From the NCBI GenBank assembly GCA_014925825.1, contig JACGCK010000031.1:1-64000 (forward strand): a DNA stretch of 64,000 nucleotides. The letters run 5' to 3'. This DNA is from Pholiota molesta. Lineage: Eukaryota > Basidiomycota > Agaricomycetes > Agaricales > Strophariaceae. The translations under genes and the position numbers were made by a program. Shown here piece by piece: positions 32,043 to 46,709 of this stretch (positions within the stretch are counted from its first letter, which is position 1; each line of letters starts with the position of its first letter). The notes below the pieces were generated by a model. It ran no database searches. It was given only the letters and a program-made list of their open reading frames with translations, and had not been told where the DNA came from.

Positions 32043-32297
32043 AAAAGACTTTATGAAGAGAACGTGCTGATCCCAAATTGGATCAGTTGTAGTGGCCGAT
32101 ATACACAGCATAGTGGCCTATATAACACAGCCTATCCCAAATTGGATGGTGGATAAGTTGTAGTGGCCACTACAACTCCACTTTGGGAGAGGCTGCGTTA
32201 TATAGGCCACTATGCTGTGTATATCGGCCAGTGATATGTTGACAACTGATCCGATTTGGGATCAGCATGTTCTCCTCATTTTTTACGAGTCTTTACG
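32043..32297. repeat. Imperfect hairpin element of about 250 bp
   Basis: Left arm TGCTGATCCCAAATTGGATC... CCGATATACACAGCATAGTG GCCTATATAAC pairs with the right half read backwards (TGCTGATCCCAAATCGGATC...). Pairing extends outward through GAGAAC and AAAGACT. The centre is near 32168. It has no coding capacity. A foldback MITE is the simplest reading; it sits about 100 nt upstream of family Y copy 1. Confidence 0.8.
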
Positions 32298-32400
32298 CAG
32301 TAAAGTGAGTTCTTTTATATAAAGACTTCTCCAGAGTGAATAGCTACCACATCTATCCAGTAAACAGTCCCTCACTCAAACCTTTCTTCCAACAACCACA

Positions 32401-33504
32401 ATGGACACACATGAAAATACCATCTCCCGGAGGGTATTGTGCTGAATATATCGGAAAGTTGTACGTTTGGCGTACCGGTGTTGTTGTTGGGAACATTCGT
32501 GTCCATGTGGTGGATAGAAACACTTGTGTGGCGGATAGCAACACTCGGTCGTTCTTTCCTTATATACAAGACAATGAGGTTCGGACAAAGGACAGCTGGC
32601 CTCCCCTCTTTTACCACACCATCCGATTTCGTATCGCGTGCCACCGCAGAATGGAATCTGGCGTTACAGCACACGAGCAAGGAATGGAAAATGAGCTGCT
32701 CAGGATGCGCGCTCATTGCACCGTGAGTGATAATCGATTATTTTTTGTGTTACCATCGCGCTAACATTTACGATATCAGTCTATCCATGTCGATGTTACA
32801 GATCAACTCTGTCTTCAACGATGTCTTAGCAAGGACGTCGACCATTGCCGCGTTTGTGTTCGCGGTCGCGGGACTCGTCCTATCCGCTAGCTTGGTGTTG
32901 AATCTTCATCAACTCAATCGTAGGAAATGTCGGAACCAGTGGATTAATGTATGTTATCGATTTTCTCGAACACAGACCCGCAATGATCTATATATATGCT
33001 AGGCGTCGCGAAGCTTTGGAGATTTGGAATCAATCGAATTTTGGTCGCTTCTCGCATTCCCTATGTCTTTGTTGATGTGGTACGTCGTCTTTCTCGCTGG
33101 CCCATGGCAGATTTTGATTGTCGGCATTTAGGTCCGTTATCTTCTTCCTGATCACAGTCCTCGTTCTGGCATGGAATATTCAAGATGGGAGCTTGCTCTC
33201 GGACTCTATCTCTGGCGGCAAAAGGGCTCAAAGTATTATCAGTGCTACATTTCTCATGTTATTGGCAATGACCCTTGCAGCTTTATGTATCGCTGCAAAC
33301 AGATTAGTAGGAGGTTGCTTTAGACGCCGCGCTGAGAAGGCGCCCGTCAATTCGTTGTTATTTTTAGAATTTTGCAAGGTTTTTGTCAAGTTTTTGTTTT
33401 CTCCCCGGTGCTCATCGGGTTTCTTTGTAGTTTTGCTTTGTAAACCTCATATACCTGTAAGCTATGGCTTTGCGATATATTATACCCAGCCTTCTACTCT
33501 CTAA
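32401..33504 (+). CDS. Family Y multi-pass membrane protein, copy 1
   Basis: Exon 2 is open at least from about 32440 to GCACC|GTGAG at about 32722. It ends ATAEWNLALQHTSKEWKMSC and SGCALIAP, the hallmark also seen in the copies at 48.8, 52.6 and 55.3 kb. Later exons give MLQINSVFNDVLARTSTIAA with a membrane helix (FVFAVAGLVLSASLVL), DLESIEFWSLLAFPMSLLMW, SVIFFLITVLVLAWNIQDGS and a last helix (ATFLMLLAMTLAAL). Three or four helices are predicted by eye. The first exon (ATG at 32401) and its junction are uncertain. Near 33285 one base is missing relative to the sister copies, extending the frame from the usual stop after the CKQI motif to 33504. It is more diverged than the clustered copies. 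Function unknown. Confidence 0.55.
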
Positions 33505-33576
33505 GTTCTAGATGAAATATCGTACATGGGTTTGTATCGCTCAATCCGATGTGAGAATGTACCGGCCACAATTCAA

Positions 33577-34744
33577 TTACGCAGAGCTGACATCAGTGGT
33601 CTCCTCGCCCGAGAAGTACTCTGGCAGGACATACGCAAGTTTCTCGCGGTCAGCGACGTTCTGTCTCTCCGAACGCGGCATGATGCTGAACTTCATCGAA
33701 CCGATGTGCTCAAGGAACACTCCGGCTTCCGGGCCGGAGATAGCGGCCTGTAGCTCATCGAGCACGGCGGCGGCGACAGCGCGCGATGTGTCTGCGTTCT
33801 GCTTGAGTGTTTGGAAGACGTCGTGTGCGGTGACAGCGTCTGATTCGGGGCGCCAGGAGTCGTAGTCCGTCGCGGTGCAGATGAGGGCGTAGCTAGATGG
33901 GTGTGAGGAGATATGGCTCAGCGTCGGAAATAAAGCACGAGAGAAAAGAGACGCACCTGAGCTCAGCCTCCCTTGCCAGTTTGGCCTCTGGTAGCACGCT
34001 CATGTTGATGAGATCCCCACCCCACTGCCTGTACATCAAACTCTCTGCGCGCGTCGAGAACTGAGGCCCCTCCATGCACACGATGCACTTATCCGTGAAC
34101 AGCTGCACCCCACGGCCCTCGAGCACCTTCTCCACCCTTGGTGCAAGCCACTTGACGAACTTGTTACTGAATGGATCTCCGAACATGGCGTGTGCTACGA
34201 TCGACGTGTCCTGGAAGAATGAGGCCGGACGGACGCCCTTGGTGCGGTCGATGATCTGCGAGGGAAGAACGAATGCGCCAGGTGCAATCTCCTCGCGCAG
34301 GGAGCCCACAGCCGAAAATGCGACGATGGCGCGTACGCCGATCGATTTGAGTGCCGCGATGTTCGCGCGCACGGGCACGGCGGAGGGGTTGATTGTGTGC
34401 CCGATCCCATGGCGTGCGATGAAGGCGACTCGAGCACCAGATGGGAGGCTGGCGATGGTAATGGGGGAGCTAGGGAAGCCCCATGGCTGGTAGGCGGTGA
34501 GCTGTGGCGTTGAACGAGATGCGTAAAGCCCTTACCGTTTCCGGGTTCACAGTTTTACTGCGTAAGAGAATGAGGTGAGTTCATACAGGCACATAGTTAG
34601 TACGCACACAAATGTGAGGTTGTCCAAGTGGTATAGTCCACTTCCTCCAATGACTCCGATGAGAACTGCAAATCAAGCAGCGAGCACCAGCTGAGAATGA
34701 GATCGTTGACATAACGTGTTGCTCTCACCTTTTTCTTCCGACAT
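33577..34744 (-). CDS. MEU1: S-methyl-5'-thioadenosine phosphorylase
   Basis: Five exons (34744-34729, 34665-34608, 34557-34536, 34486-33957, 33892-33577) give 313 residues with no frame problem. The phosphate-binding start [19 protein letters not shown], then [13 protein letters not shown], the [11 protein letters not shown] motif ([20 protein letters not shown]), [13 protein letters not shown], the catalytic-region [15 protein letters not shown] and the end [13 protein letters not shown] are all typical of MTAP trimers. The enzyme cleaves methylthioadenosine with phosphate to adenine and methylthioribose-1-phosphate in the cytosol, the first step of methionine salvage from polyamine synthesis. 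Length and motifs match the family. It is convergent with family Y copy 1, with 72 nt between the two stops. Confidence 0.95.
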
Positions 34745-36830
34745 GATTGTGTATTTGATGCGCTCTGCCGCTATACAAGCTTAGCAGTACCTGAGCCCTT
34801 CAATTAGGAGGATAATCGACCTGTAAGATATCAAGATTCAAGAAAGATACAGAATCGATGTCAATGATGGGCCCAATTTGGCAAATGTGAAAAATATTCA
34901 CGCGTGATCCTGCGTGATCGCGGGCCGCCGGGCGTCTGATCACTGATCGATCAATATTTCCTGTTCCGGACTCCGGATCAATGGCACATGGTATTCACGT
35001 TGTACTTGGCTTCAAGTTGCCTGAAGGCTGTTAAGCTGTTTACACGTTGTACATGGCCAGAGTGCTTTAAACGAGTTCAGTGGTGCCTCATAAGCAATCA
35101 TCCGTTCAATTACGCTAGCTCTGTGTCAATTTAATCTCGTTGAGGAGAATGTCATTCAAAGTACTTTCAGTGTTCACAAAACGAGCGCTCCCGGGCCAGC
35201 GCTACTCTTGTGCCGTTAAAATTCTCTATGGCTAATTATGAGCTGGGACTCCAGCTGCAAAATAGAGTAAGCGATAGAAGTGCTATAATAATTAATAGTC
35301 ATTCTCAAAGTATTTCTATGAGGGCTTTGTATGAATTAACGTCGGAATGATTATTCCATGATTCAAAGATCCACAAAAGATATATTTACCCACAGCAGGG
35401 AAAATTAGCCATAATTACAAGCGAAATAGGTAGATACGAGTTGAGCTTATAATCAGCCTCTTAAACGCCCCCATAAGTTTCTAAGTCAGCGGCTGCGCAA
35501 ATGATAGACCGACAATGGTTAATTTAAATGATTGTCTATGTGTACGGGCCGCAGTCCGATGTAAGCATACATTCCGAATTGTTATTTACTTCGCCCTAAG
35601 AGTGTTTTGCGATGTTAGGATTGTGATTAGTGTTAATCCAAAGCGACAATGGTCTAGGATATTCAATTAGGCTTACTTGATGATGCCGTTCAAATTTGGG
35701 GTGATGCCAACGTCATCTGAAATATTCTCATACTCAATCTGTGCGGAGCAGCCGAAAATCCGCGCTTTCTGACAGTACTAGTCTCTCCAATCCGAAGTTG
35801 GAGAAAGTCTAAGTAAATCTGATAGTACGGCTCAATTCAGATACGAACGACCTGTTGGTTGTGCGATAGCTCAGCGGGCGTTTGCGCGCTTGAGCCCGCC
35901 GGTAACTTGAACACAGCAATATCTGCATAACATGTCGCTTGGAGGAGATGTTGACGCACAACGAGTTGTTTTACGTCTGCTTCTTACGTCGCGTTTAGCT
36001 GAAAATAATCTTCGGACCCGAGCTTCATATATGAGATCATCTGGAGATAATTTAAAGACCGCAGAGATTGCGAGTAGATCTACTTATGACAGTTCCTCTC
36101 TTTTGGACGTCATGTTACGTTTTTACTCAAATTTGGGAACGAAACATAGCACCATGCTCCCTGATGTCTCCGGATAACTCCAGACGACGGGCTCTGTATT
36201 TCTGTTCCCTTTCAATGCACTTTATCTGTTTTGGGGGGAGATTTCAAGACGGCGAACTGATAATAGCTTAGTAACATGGACACCTAGATTCTCATAAGAC
36301 CGTCCTGGGCTCTGAAGCTCTACACCCGTCAAATCCATGGAGGTCGACCAAAATAGCACGAAAGAAAGACACGGCAAGGAAGGATACCTTCCAGGAAAGC
36401 AGCAACTCTACAGCTGCCGACAGAGTCAAGTTGATTGTTAGCTAGCTGTCTACATTCGTATGCGAGTTAAATTTCAGAATTTTTGCCAGATACCGCGGCT
36501 GGATATTTGACATGGATTGTTTCTTTTCGGCGTGCTACTTTTATACCCTCTTCAATATTCACCTTTCTTTTACCAATTAGCGAGGTTCTGGACATGGTAT
36601 TCTTCCCCCTCAGACGTTTATCACATATCACAGCGCGGAAAGCGCGCCATAGAACACTTGTGCAGGTGCATGTGTGAGGAACTCGTGACTTCTAACACCC
36701 TCGCAGTAGAGGTCCGAGGCGATACAGACGCGGAGGTCCACGAAGACCAAAATGGACAGTGGATGGGAATGGTATCCTCCGCAACGGAGCAGAAGTTCAC
36801 TCAAGCTTCACTCTAAAATCAAATTCGACG
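34745..36830. other. AT-rich intergenic region, no supported gene
   Basis: Open frames at 35932-36177 and 36483-36816 have no recognisable motif. A perfect A-box-like TAGCTCAGCGGG lies at about 35868-35880, but no B box or cloverleaf follows it. Confidence 0.45.
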
Positions 36831-36838
36831 GAACGCGA
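36831..36838. repeat. Left target-site duplication (8 bp)
   Basis: GAACGCGA, repeated exactly at 37533-37540 on the other side of the element. Confidence 0.9.
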
Positions 36839-37532
36839 TAGGGCTGTGTTAAAATGGTTTTCCGTCCTGTTTTTAACGTGAAATTGGTTTGGGGTTGGCT
36901 GTTATGTTAAAAACCTCTGTTTTTAACTGTGTTTTTCTTATGTAAGCATCCGGCCGCAATAGTATCCTGGTGGTGTTAAAAACAACTTAAAAACATGTTT
37001 TAAACTGTGATGAAGTAAATAACACGTTAAAAACAAAATATATTAATAAGAGAATGCTATCAATGCTTGGTCAATGCTCCAGTCTTGCTCCATTCTTTGT
37101 CCATTCTCCAAGTTTTCCATGAAGTTTTGGTGGGATGGAGTGCAAGGATGGGTCCAATGATGTGCCAGGGCCGGCAGTATCGCAGTATCAACCTTCGAAG
37201 TTCAAAATCAGAGCATCAGGATTGGGATCATCGAGTTTGATATAGTTTGCAATGTCAAAACAAGTGGATGATCGAATAATACTTCCTAAATTGATGAATT
37301 TCTGGGATAGATCAAGTAGTTCTTGTCAATCTGCTTGAGAGAGTATTTTTGAGAGTGAATATAAGACATTTTAGTGCGGTAACAGCATAACATTGCTGGT
37401 AGTTGATTTGCAAGTTTTTCACAGTTTTTCACAAGCACTTTTTGCCCCTTGATGTTAAAAACGTTCTTAACAGGTTAATAACGTGTGTTAAACTGCTCTG
37501 TTTGTAACACATAGGTAACAAACACAGCCCTA
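36839..37532. mobile_element. Non-autonomous hAT-type element
   Basis: The 694-bp element is bounded by a 12-bp perfect terminal inverted repeat TAGGGCTGTGTT (36839-36850 and complement 37521-37532) and by an exact 8-bp target duplication GAACGCGA. An 8-bp duplication with TA/CAGGG-type ends is the hAT signature. Subterminal zones carry many GTTAAAAAC/GTTTTTAAC words in both orientations, likely transposase-binding sites. There is no transposase ORF, so it depended on a partner in trans. The perfect duplication and TIR indicate a fairly recent insertion. Confidence 0.92.
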
Positions 37533-37540
37533 GAACGCGA
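37533..37540. repeat. Right target-site duplication (8 bp)
   Basis: GAACGCGA, identical to 36831-36838. Confidence 0.9.
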
Positions 37541-38386
37541 TGTCGAATATAGGCACTTCGATCACGCATCGCGTCAGTTTCATGGTCCTTCGAGTCCCAG
37601 AGCCCTGGTGCGCCGCATGGTTATCTCAGTTATCTATACTGCGAAGCACTCGAAGGCCGCGTGTAGCATTGATTGAACAGAAAGAACATTCTCAAGCATC
37701 CAAGTTTCGTAAGCCTGACGGAATAGATTGTACGAGATGACAGTATCAATAGATAGACAAAGTTCTCATAACCGTTAGCGAAAGGTAGCTTTTAAGCGAT
37801 GAAAATCGGTTCAAAGAGACTTTCCCAGTGGACCGAAGCGGCTTGGCAGTTCTCTGATAAGAGCAAGCAGAACAATGCTAAATGAAGTGTGCACACTCCC
37901 AGTCGAATGAATGGGCCATTGTGGCTATCGTGATGACGATTTGAGCCATGATGTCTACTAGTGCTTAATACATTCTTCTTCGATTCCAGCCGTTTTTCGG
38001 AGTCTATCTACGGATTCTAGCTTTTGAATTTTGTTCAACTTGATTGGTGCCATCGGGAGTCGGCTTCAAAGTATCCTTGATGTTGGTGAAGGCTTTATCA
38101 AGTAAGACGGAAGGGTTCATAGAGATATTTACATTTTGCAATGGTACGATAGAAGTACAAGGTACTGAAATGATTCTAAAAGTGTTCGAGGATATAAACA
38201 GTACAGGGATGACATGCGGATGCGAAGGAAGCGTGTAGGTAATACATACAATGATGACAGGATGATTGAAGAGTGAGTATTATGCTGGATTATTCTAAAA
38301 GCTACCATCAATGTCTAGAACGCAGAAACTGCGTGACATAATAGAGGATATTTACAGTGATAGTGGGGTGAAAAAATCAATGTCCA
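37541..38386. other. Intergenic, no gene seen
   Basis: Only short unconnected frames; no motif or repeat recognised. Confidence 0.45.
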
Positions 38387-39119
38387 TCAGAGATTGAACT
38401 GCGCGATATGACGCATGATGAGGAAGGATGCTATGATTTCTTCATGGGTGGTTAGAATAGATCGTGTACACATGTAGAACAACAACGTACCAGGGACCAG
38501 ATGAGTGAAGGCCTCGTATATGATTAAATTATTGCCGGAGACATCGAATGTCCGAACAGTCGGTGGCTTGAGATCATAATGCGCCACTAGCAAATTGTCC
38601 ATCGTCGTACACTAAACCTGGGTGTCAGCCCTTCTTCATGACAAACATTAGTCAGTGGACAGTGCTCACCGACCACTCTTGCCCAACATACGTGCGATAG
38701 CCCCATTTGTATTCTCTGCCATCAGAGCCCATGAACTTCCGCGACAAAGATCTTGATATGATGGGTAAGCGCTGTGCACAGTCATTTTGATTGCTACTGG
38801 GACAGGACTCACGGCCCAAAGAAAGCGTCTTCTTCAAGTACCGGGACATAGGAATGCTCCCGGATAGCGGGATTTGAAGAACGAAACGTTCCCAGAGATT
38901 CGTCCGTAGCGAAGTCAAGGTGGATGAGAGCCTCGTTCGGAATGGGGAGCGTGCTACGGTGTCGCGACGCGCGAGAGTTCATCTGATAGATCTTCGTGTC
39001 GCGCGGCCAGGCTGTCTTGCTACATGGAAGAACAGTCGGTCATACATCTCGTCGAAATCGGTGTTGGTTGTTTGAGCCGTGCGATCTTCGAATGTCAAGG
39101 GGAGTGGCCCATGGCGCAT
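38387..39119 (-). CDS. DUF6593-domain protein
   Basis: From ATG at 39119 (MRHGPLPLTFEDRTAQTTNT) the coding sequence runs to 38813, then 38751-38670, 38611-38491 and 38439-38387, with GT-AG introns of 51-61 nt. The conserved core is RKFMGSDGREYKWGYRTYVG, QEWSCTTMDNLLVAHYDLKP and a final hydrophobic EIIASFLIMRHIAQF, the pattern of the basidiomycete family DUF6593. In exon 1 the frame changes once near 39000 (at CCGCGCGACACG): one base appears to be missing between RLFFHVARQPG and DTKIYQMNSRASRH, which reads well afterwards. The family's function is unknown. The gene has no obvious partner next to it. Confidence 0.72.
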
Positions 39120-40922
39120 AATGGGAGTGGCTTTGTTGAAGTGGAGGGGAAGAGTAAGGAGGTTGGGGGCCGTCGACACAGTACACTTGGCGATAGTATT
39201 GCGTTTATATAGAAAACGTTCGGGCCCAATAGGGTTGCACGAACCTCAGTGTTCTAAATTTCTTCGTGGTGCGGGAAGAAGACTGTTCCTGTCAGATCCT
39301 TTGCTGCTGGTTGGGCGATCCCACAGCAGGGGCCTAGGCCACATTGAGGCAACCTTAAAGTTACGACCCTACCTGGGGGATGTCGATCTAGTGATTCTTC
39401 GGCTGTCATAACCGAAACTAAGAATAAAAAGAGGCGTCCAGGGCGTTATCCATAAGTTGGCGCGGACGTCTTTCTGACGCAATCACTTCGAAGAACGGAA
39501 GGAGCAAGAGACAGAGAGGGCATAGTCCACGATAAGCAATGCTTTGTAATCCATGGGACGCTTTCAGATCTCTACCGCCAGAACAGCATCTATTGTAGCT
39601 AGCAGGGAGGAGCGCCTTGTATTATTCCAACATTGAAATAGGTATGCGGCAGATCAAGAAACTGATTGAGTTAAATCGAGATCAGGCACTCACATGTTGC
39701 CTACCAAGGGTAAGTCAGGTGGTGCGTCTACTTCCCATTCACTGTCTTATCGCTCGCTCACAAAGATAATATATAAGCTACATCAGGTGTTAGTTTGCGC
39801 ATGAGCAGTTCAAAGAAATGGTAAACGCTTCCTTTGTGCGATAAGAATTGCTTGTTAGACTTGCTGTGGCCGAGTACAATGCCGAGCAACCTCGATGCAA
39901 CTTGAAGCGCCTACAGGTACAGCTAAGCGCGATGGAAGGCTTACAATTATAGTCACGCGGTACTTGCATTTGCTGCGCCCAAGCCAGACCGTGTCATCGC
40001 CGCTGCGACCATTCGAGCGCTGAGATGTTAGATCAAATGTCCGCACTCCTAGCTTCTTTTCTGTCGGCACGCTCAATTTGGGCACTTACGACGCCAGGCA
40101 AAGAAGCGAAAGAAGGTGCCGCGTAGGCGAGCACGCTTAGCTGTGTGATTTCGTCATTAGCATATAGAACTCGAAAAACGGGGGTCCAAAAAACCTCGAG
40201 GCAACTAGAATGAGCGGCTGAAGGTAACTGAGAGGGTTGCGGGCGTAATTAACTATGTCCATTTGTGAGGGAACCTTCACGGAAGGACATGGTGACTGAT
40301 CTGTTGCAGAAATAAGTCGCTAATACCATCGACCCACAGTAGGCGAAGAAGTTAAAATGACGTACCCATGCAATAAAAGTGGCAGGGCATGTCAAATGTT
40401 CAATGGACGCCTTGTGACCTTTACACATTAGCCGACAACATCGCCCCATGTCGACTTCCCAAACATCCACAAATCACCTGACAGAAGGCCATCTAAAAGA
40501 GCGGCAAGGAGTAACACACACAGATATTAAGCAAGGATGCCCAACGTGGATGAGGGGCTGGCTAACCCAGTGCATGTGTCTGCCAGTAGCGGATGACCTA
40601 TATCAGAGACGGCCAGGTTTTAGAGTTGTGATATCGATACCTTTCGGAATCTTAGCATGTCCTTGAATTTCGCAAATATCGGCAGGAGCTAACGATGCAA
40701 CCCTGCCAAAGGGTAAAAGCTTGATAAACTGTGCTAAGCTATAGCACGCTTAAAGCACGCCATAATTCAAATGATGTCCACCGGACATATCGAAAGCGCT
40801 TTTTAACTCGGAAACACGTTACATGTGGAGTACACTATGTATTTGCGGGGTTCAGTAATTCAACTGTCAAGTGTGTAAAGGCACTCAACAGTATATCTAA
40901 GGGTTACGATATCTGGCTCAGA
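39120..40922. other. Intergenic, possibly decayed coding DNA
   Basis: Short frames on the minus strand (39855-40085, 40249-40470) are interrupted and match nothing I recognise. No repeats with clear borders. Confidence 0.4.
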
Positions 40923-42938
<2,016 letters not shown>

Positions 42939-43754
42939 CGTTGAAAGCAAGGTCGGAATTATTTTGGGCGGGTTTCAAGCCTGTTGATTTCGCGTTTCAA
43001 TATTCCCACGCTCGAGTATAAAAGTGGTTTTGGATTGGGTTTGGAGGCAGTGGTGGAAGCAAGGTGGAAGTCAAGAAAGCTACCTCCGTATGAGACTATA
43101 GTAGTCGATACCAAGATCCTTATGGTATCGTTGATATGATCCTTTGAGATATTAATTAGATGTCTACGTATCATCTGTTGATTTTCGACGCATCTTTGCC
43201 AATAGCTCAACATCGTGTCCGAGTCTCGAGAAATTATTTGTTCTTCATAAAAGCTTCTCAGAGTCCAGAGCAAGAAATAAATTTTATGTAAACAATCTCC
43301 AAGTGCTGCTGGAGCCTTCCTAATAGAATAATAGCATCGGGATCAGAATTTTGAATACACACCTACTTCTTGACCATTGACATTTCCAAACTGACATTTG
43401 TGATCGCATGATCAAGATCTACTCGTCTCATTCAACTCTTCTGGGTAACATATGTATTAAATATATGAAAGATATAAATCGAATCACATGGCGCCATTGG
43501 GCTTCGTACAGACACTGGACTATAACCTATTCGCACTGTCAGTTATTTCAAATGATCATCAGATGCACAGTGGAGACACTACTGTTTCTGGTCTATGAAT
43601 CGTATTTCAAATAGTTTCCTAACTATGATTTAGTGGATCAGACCACGATAGAGAGCATGGCTTCAATTATCTCATTTCCAGCAAGTCCATCGCTATCTAC
43701 TCTCACCTTCCGATCAACGACGAGCAGCCGCGAAATTAACCAAAACCAGGCGTA
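42939..43754. other. Intergenic, no gene seen
   Basis: Upstream of RVB1 and downstream of the SNG1-like gene; AT-rich, only short frames. Confidence 0.45.
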
Positions 43755-45738
43755 CTATGGATGCTGCTTCTCCAAATGATCGGACTCGTAGTAGATGGCT
43801 CTCCAGATCCCTCTGCGCCTTCCGACGACATACCACTGCAGGAGCGGCAGCGTTATGCACGAGATGGCCACCCACACAAAAAGAACGCCAAAATTCAGCC
43901 GACTATCAGAAATGCTCAATCGATAATGTTGGACTGAATGAGAGCGGGATGCACTCACTGGTATCCCTCGTTGAGAATGCGATAGATCTGATCGAATGCG
44001 AGAGGTTATAGAACGGCGCTGCGTATCCATAGTGGTATATCCCGGGTAGGATGTCAATGGGGAAGATGCATACTGAGACGTTGGCTATGCAAGAGGTTGT
44101 CGACGATAAGCACTGTTGGTAAAATTGGATACATCGGAGAATATCAACGTACCGATAATCCAAAGAATCATGAAAACGGAATATATTTCGGTGTGAGAAT
44201 TGTAATCATGGATTCGAGAGCCAGGCCACTAGAAAAAAGACGATGATGAGCATAAATGAAGTACGTGTTTTCGGTAATGAGACGTACACAGAAAGCATTC
44301 CAACCCAGTTAAGCATCCAGAAAATCATAAAACCACCACTCCCATATCTACAAAGACGATCAACACGAGCCATATAGACCCCAAATCGACACTCACCTAC
44401 GCGTAAGGTTCAATTTGAAAGCCAGATTGAGCAAGGAGTAAAAGAACTAAAAACACAATGTCAGCTTATTATTAATTCCGCCTGAAGACCAACTCGAACG
44501 CACCGAGAGGAAGAAGTATCCAAATAGAGACGAGACAAGCCGCACGATAACGAGTGATCTGAGTTTCAGTATGTCGTTAATCCCAGAGGCTTCCCGAGCA
44601 CCATGGGCGACCATCTGCCAAAAAAAAAAAAAGATGAGATTGTGGCTATGAAATGGGAACGGTAGACGCACAACGATGAAAAATGACAGTATTAAAAGAT
44701 AGATAAGTCCAACAAAGACGACAGCACTCGCACTAAATCGCCACCAACACATCAGTTCAAGAACACTGAGAAGAAATACAACGCACACAGGCTGATCAAA
44801 TGGTAAAAGATTGACGATGGTATAAGAGATAGGATTGATAATGGTCTGCGGCGATTTAGCCAAGAGAGAGGTGAGATTATTCGAGGGAATGGATGCAGCG
44901 ACTTGAGTGGCGAGTTGGGTGGCGTACGCCGATTTCACAGCATCGAGGGCTGTTTGCACCTAATTTCGCAACGTCAGTGGGAGAACTTGAGAGGAAAGGT
45001 GTGGCACATACTGTAGGTCGTATGAGAGAGCGACTGATATTGGTTTTCAGGCTCAATTTCGTTCAGATTTCCAAATATTCAATTGTTGCTCACTAAGCGT
45101 TTTCGTTGCGGGCCTCTGCGCCGTACGCGGTGATAGCAGCGGACCCGTTGTAATCCGGCGTTGGGTTGCGTATAGCGCCTTGCAGGTTCGAAGTAGCGCC
45201 TCCATTGACTGGATAGAACAGAAAGTTATCACAATTCACGCCAAAATCGAAAAGGCATAGTACGCACTGACAACTGCTACCCACGTCTGTTCTTGCACGA
45301 TCGCCTCAGTCACCCCATGCACATCCGCAAACCGGCCTGGCGGGATGACCTCCCACTTGATCACTGCGTGCCCGCGGCTTGCGAGAGACTGGGTAATCGT
45401 GTGCCCCACAGCGCCGCCATCGAAGTCCTAGAGATCCAGTCTCAATATCCAAATCGCCAGAGCTAACGGAGGAAAAGGATAGTGCGCACTACGATCCAGC
45501 CTTGAATAGAATGCGCAGGGACCCTCCACAGCGATCCCCAGTAGATCGAAAACACGACAAATATACTGACGGCGACCATCGCCAAACCCGACAGGTACGC
45601 TTTCAGATATATCCTCCGCGCCCTGCTGACTTCTGGGTCCCCTCTCTGATGAAACCACTTGGAAAACGGGGGCCTTGCGCGTGCGGAGTGGGAGTCGGTC
45701 ATTATCGGTGAGGAATTAGCGGTACTAGGCCCAGACAT
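43755..45738 (-). CDS. DUF3533 / SNG1-family multi-pass membrane protein
   Basis: At least ten exons, no frame break. Main ones: 45738-45490, 45427-45268, 45208-45094, a 40-nt exon 45051-45012, 44959-44787, 44732-44672, 44614-44504, 44446-44397, 44347 onward, and a final one ending at 43755. Near the N-terminus is one membrane helix (YLSGLAMVAVSIFVVFSIYW), followed by a large outside loop (DFDGGAVGHTITQSLASRGH, WVAVVINGGATSNL, ALDAVKSAYATQLA). After it come a cluster of helices (ASAVVFVGLIYLLILSFFIV, SLVIVRLVSSLFGYFFLS, FMIFWMLNWVGMLSV, FGVLFVWVAISCITLPLL). This one-plus-five layout is that of the fungal SNG1 (nitrosoguanidine resistance) family. Yeast Sng1 is a plasma-membrane protein linked to drug resistance and lipid asymmetry; the substrate is unknown. 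The start could also be 45702 (MTDSHSARARP). Confidence 0.82.
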
Positions 45739-46709
45739 CCTTCGGTCAACATGGGGCATAAAGCAAAAAGAGGAGAGAGAGAGAGGAGGCAACCGACAAC
45801 GGATACCAGGCTCAAAACGCATCCGTCGCGTTATAAAGCAAAATCGACCAAGCATAAACCGGTACGAACTCTGGTCCTGGCCTGCGTTCGATCGGGACTA
45901 ACAAAGCAGATATAGGAGCATCCCGCCCTTAGGCGACCTCGTGAAACACCGAGCACGGCAGGTATCAAGTGCCTTCGTTTGGGAATCAGGCGCGTGGCCG
46001 GTGCTGAGTTACTGAGTGGTCTGAGCATGACGGTGAATGGAGTGAGGTGAGACAGCCTGGAATCTAGTCAGCGAGCGCGCAGTGACGTTGGGTGGAATAG
46101 TGCGAGCGCCTTTGGGTTCGGTTAGTAGGGATCCCGAAAAATCGCTTCGTATGGCGCTACACGAACGACTGGCATCGGAATGACGCGTACAAGACGGTAT
46201 GGATTTGAAGTCGGTGCAGGATGAGAAGTGCATTTTCAATAAAGCGATCTAGAGCTTGAGCACTTGAGCCCTTTATTCCTCCCTTACAATTTAACGCGAC
46301 GGTTGTGAACTGGAGTTTGGCAATTGTGCGATGGGCGTAAATCGTTCCGATACAAGGAATACTGAGTACTGACTGTTAAACGTTAAGAAACTCATTAACT
46401 CCGTAGCCAGAATGATCGGCTTCGGCTTCCCGTCCGCTGGAGTAATCAAACCGAGGAACGAGTGAAAGCGATTGAGGATTTAACAATGAGCACGTTTGGC
46501 CAGAGAAAGATGGATGAAGAATGATTCATGAGCAAGAGTTGAACGTTGAACGTTGAAACGTTGGACGTTGACGTTGAGCAAGAGAACTTGAACGGGTGAT
46601 GACCACGCGTTGTTTATATCGGTCGACAATGCTCTCTAAACCAAACAATCATGCCTTAGCGAACAAACTTGCCAAGAATTAGAAATCTTCAATTCCCTTC
46701 CACTTCATC
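45739..46709. other. Intergenic between SNG1-like gene and TSR2
   Basis: Shared upstream region of two divergent genes. The frame at 46009-46239 on the minus strand has no recognised motif. A GTTGAAC/GTTGA microrepeat lies at 46531-46580. Confidence 0.45.
46531..46580. repeat. GTTGAAC-type tandem repeat
   Basis: Six or so imperfect copies of GTTGA(A)C/GTTGGAC in a row, about 130 nt upstream of TSR2. Confidence 0.6.

Noticed and set aside
35868..35925. A perfect tRNA A-box consensus (TAGCTCAGCGGG)
   Set aside because: No B box or foldable cloverleaf follows within tRNA distance.
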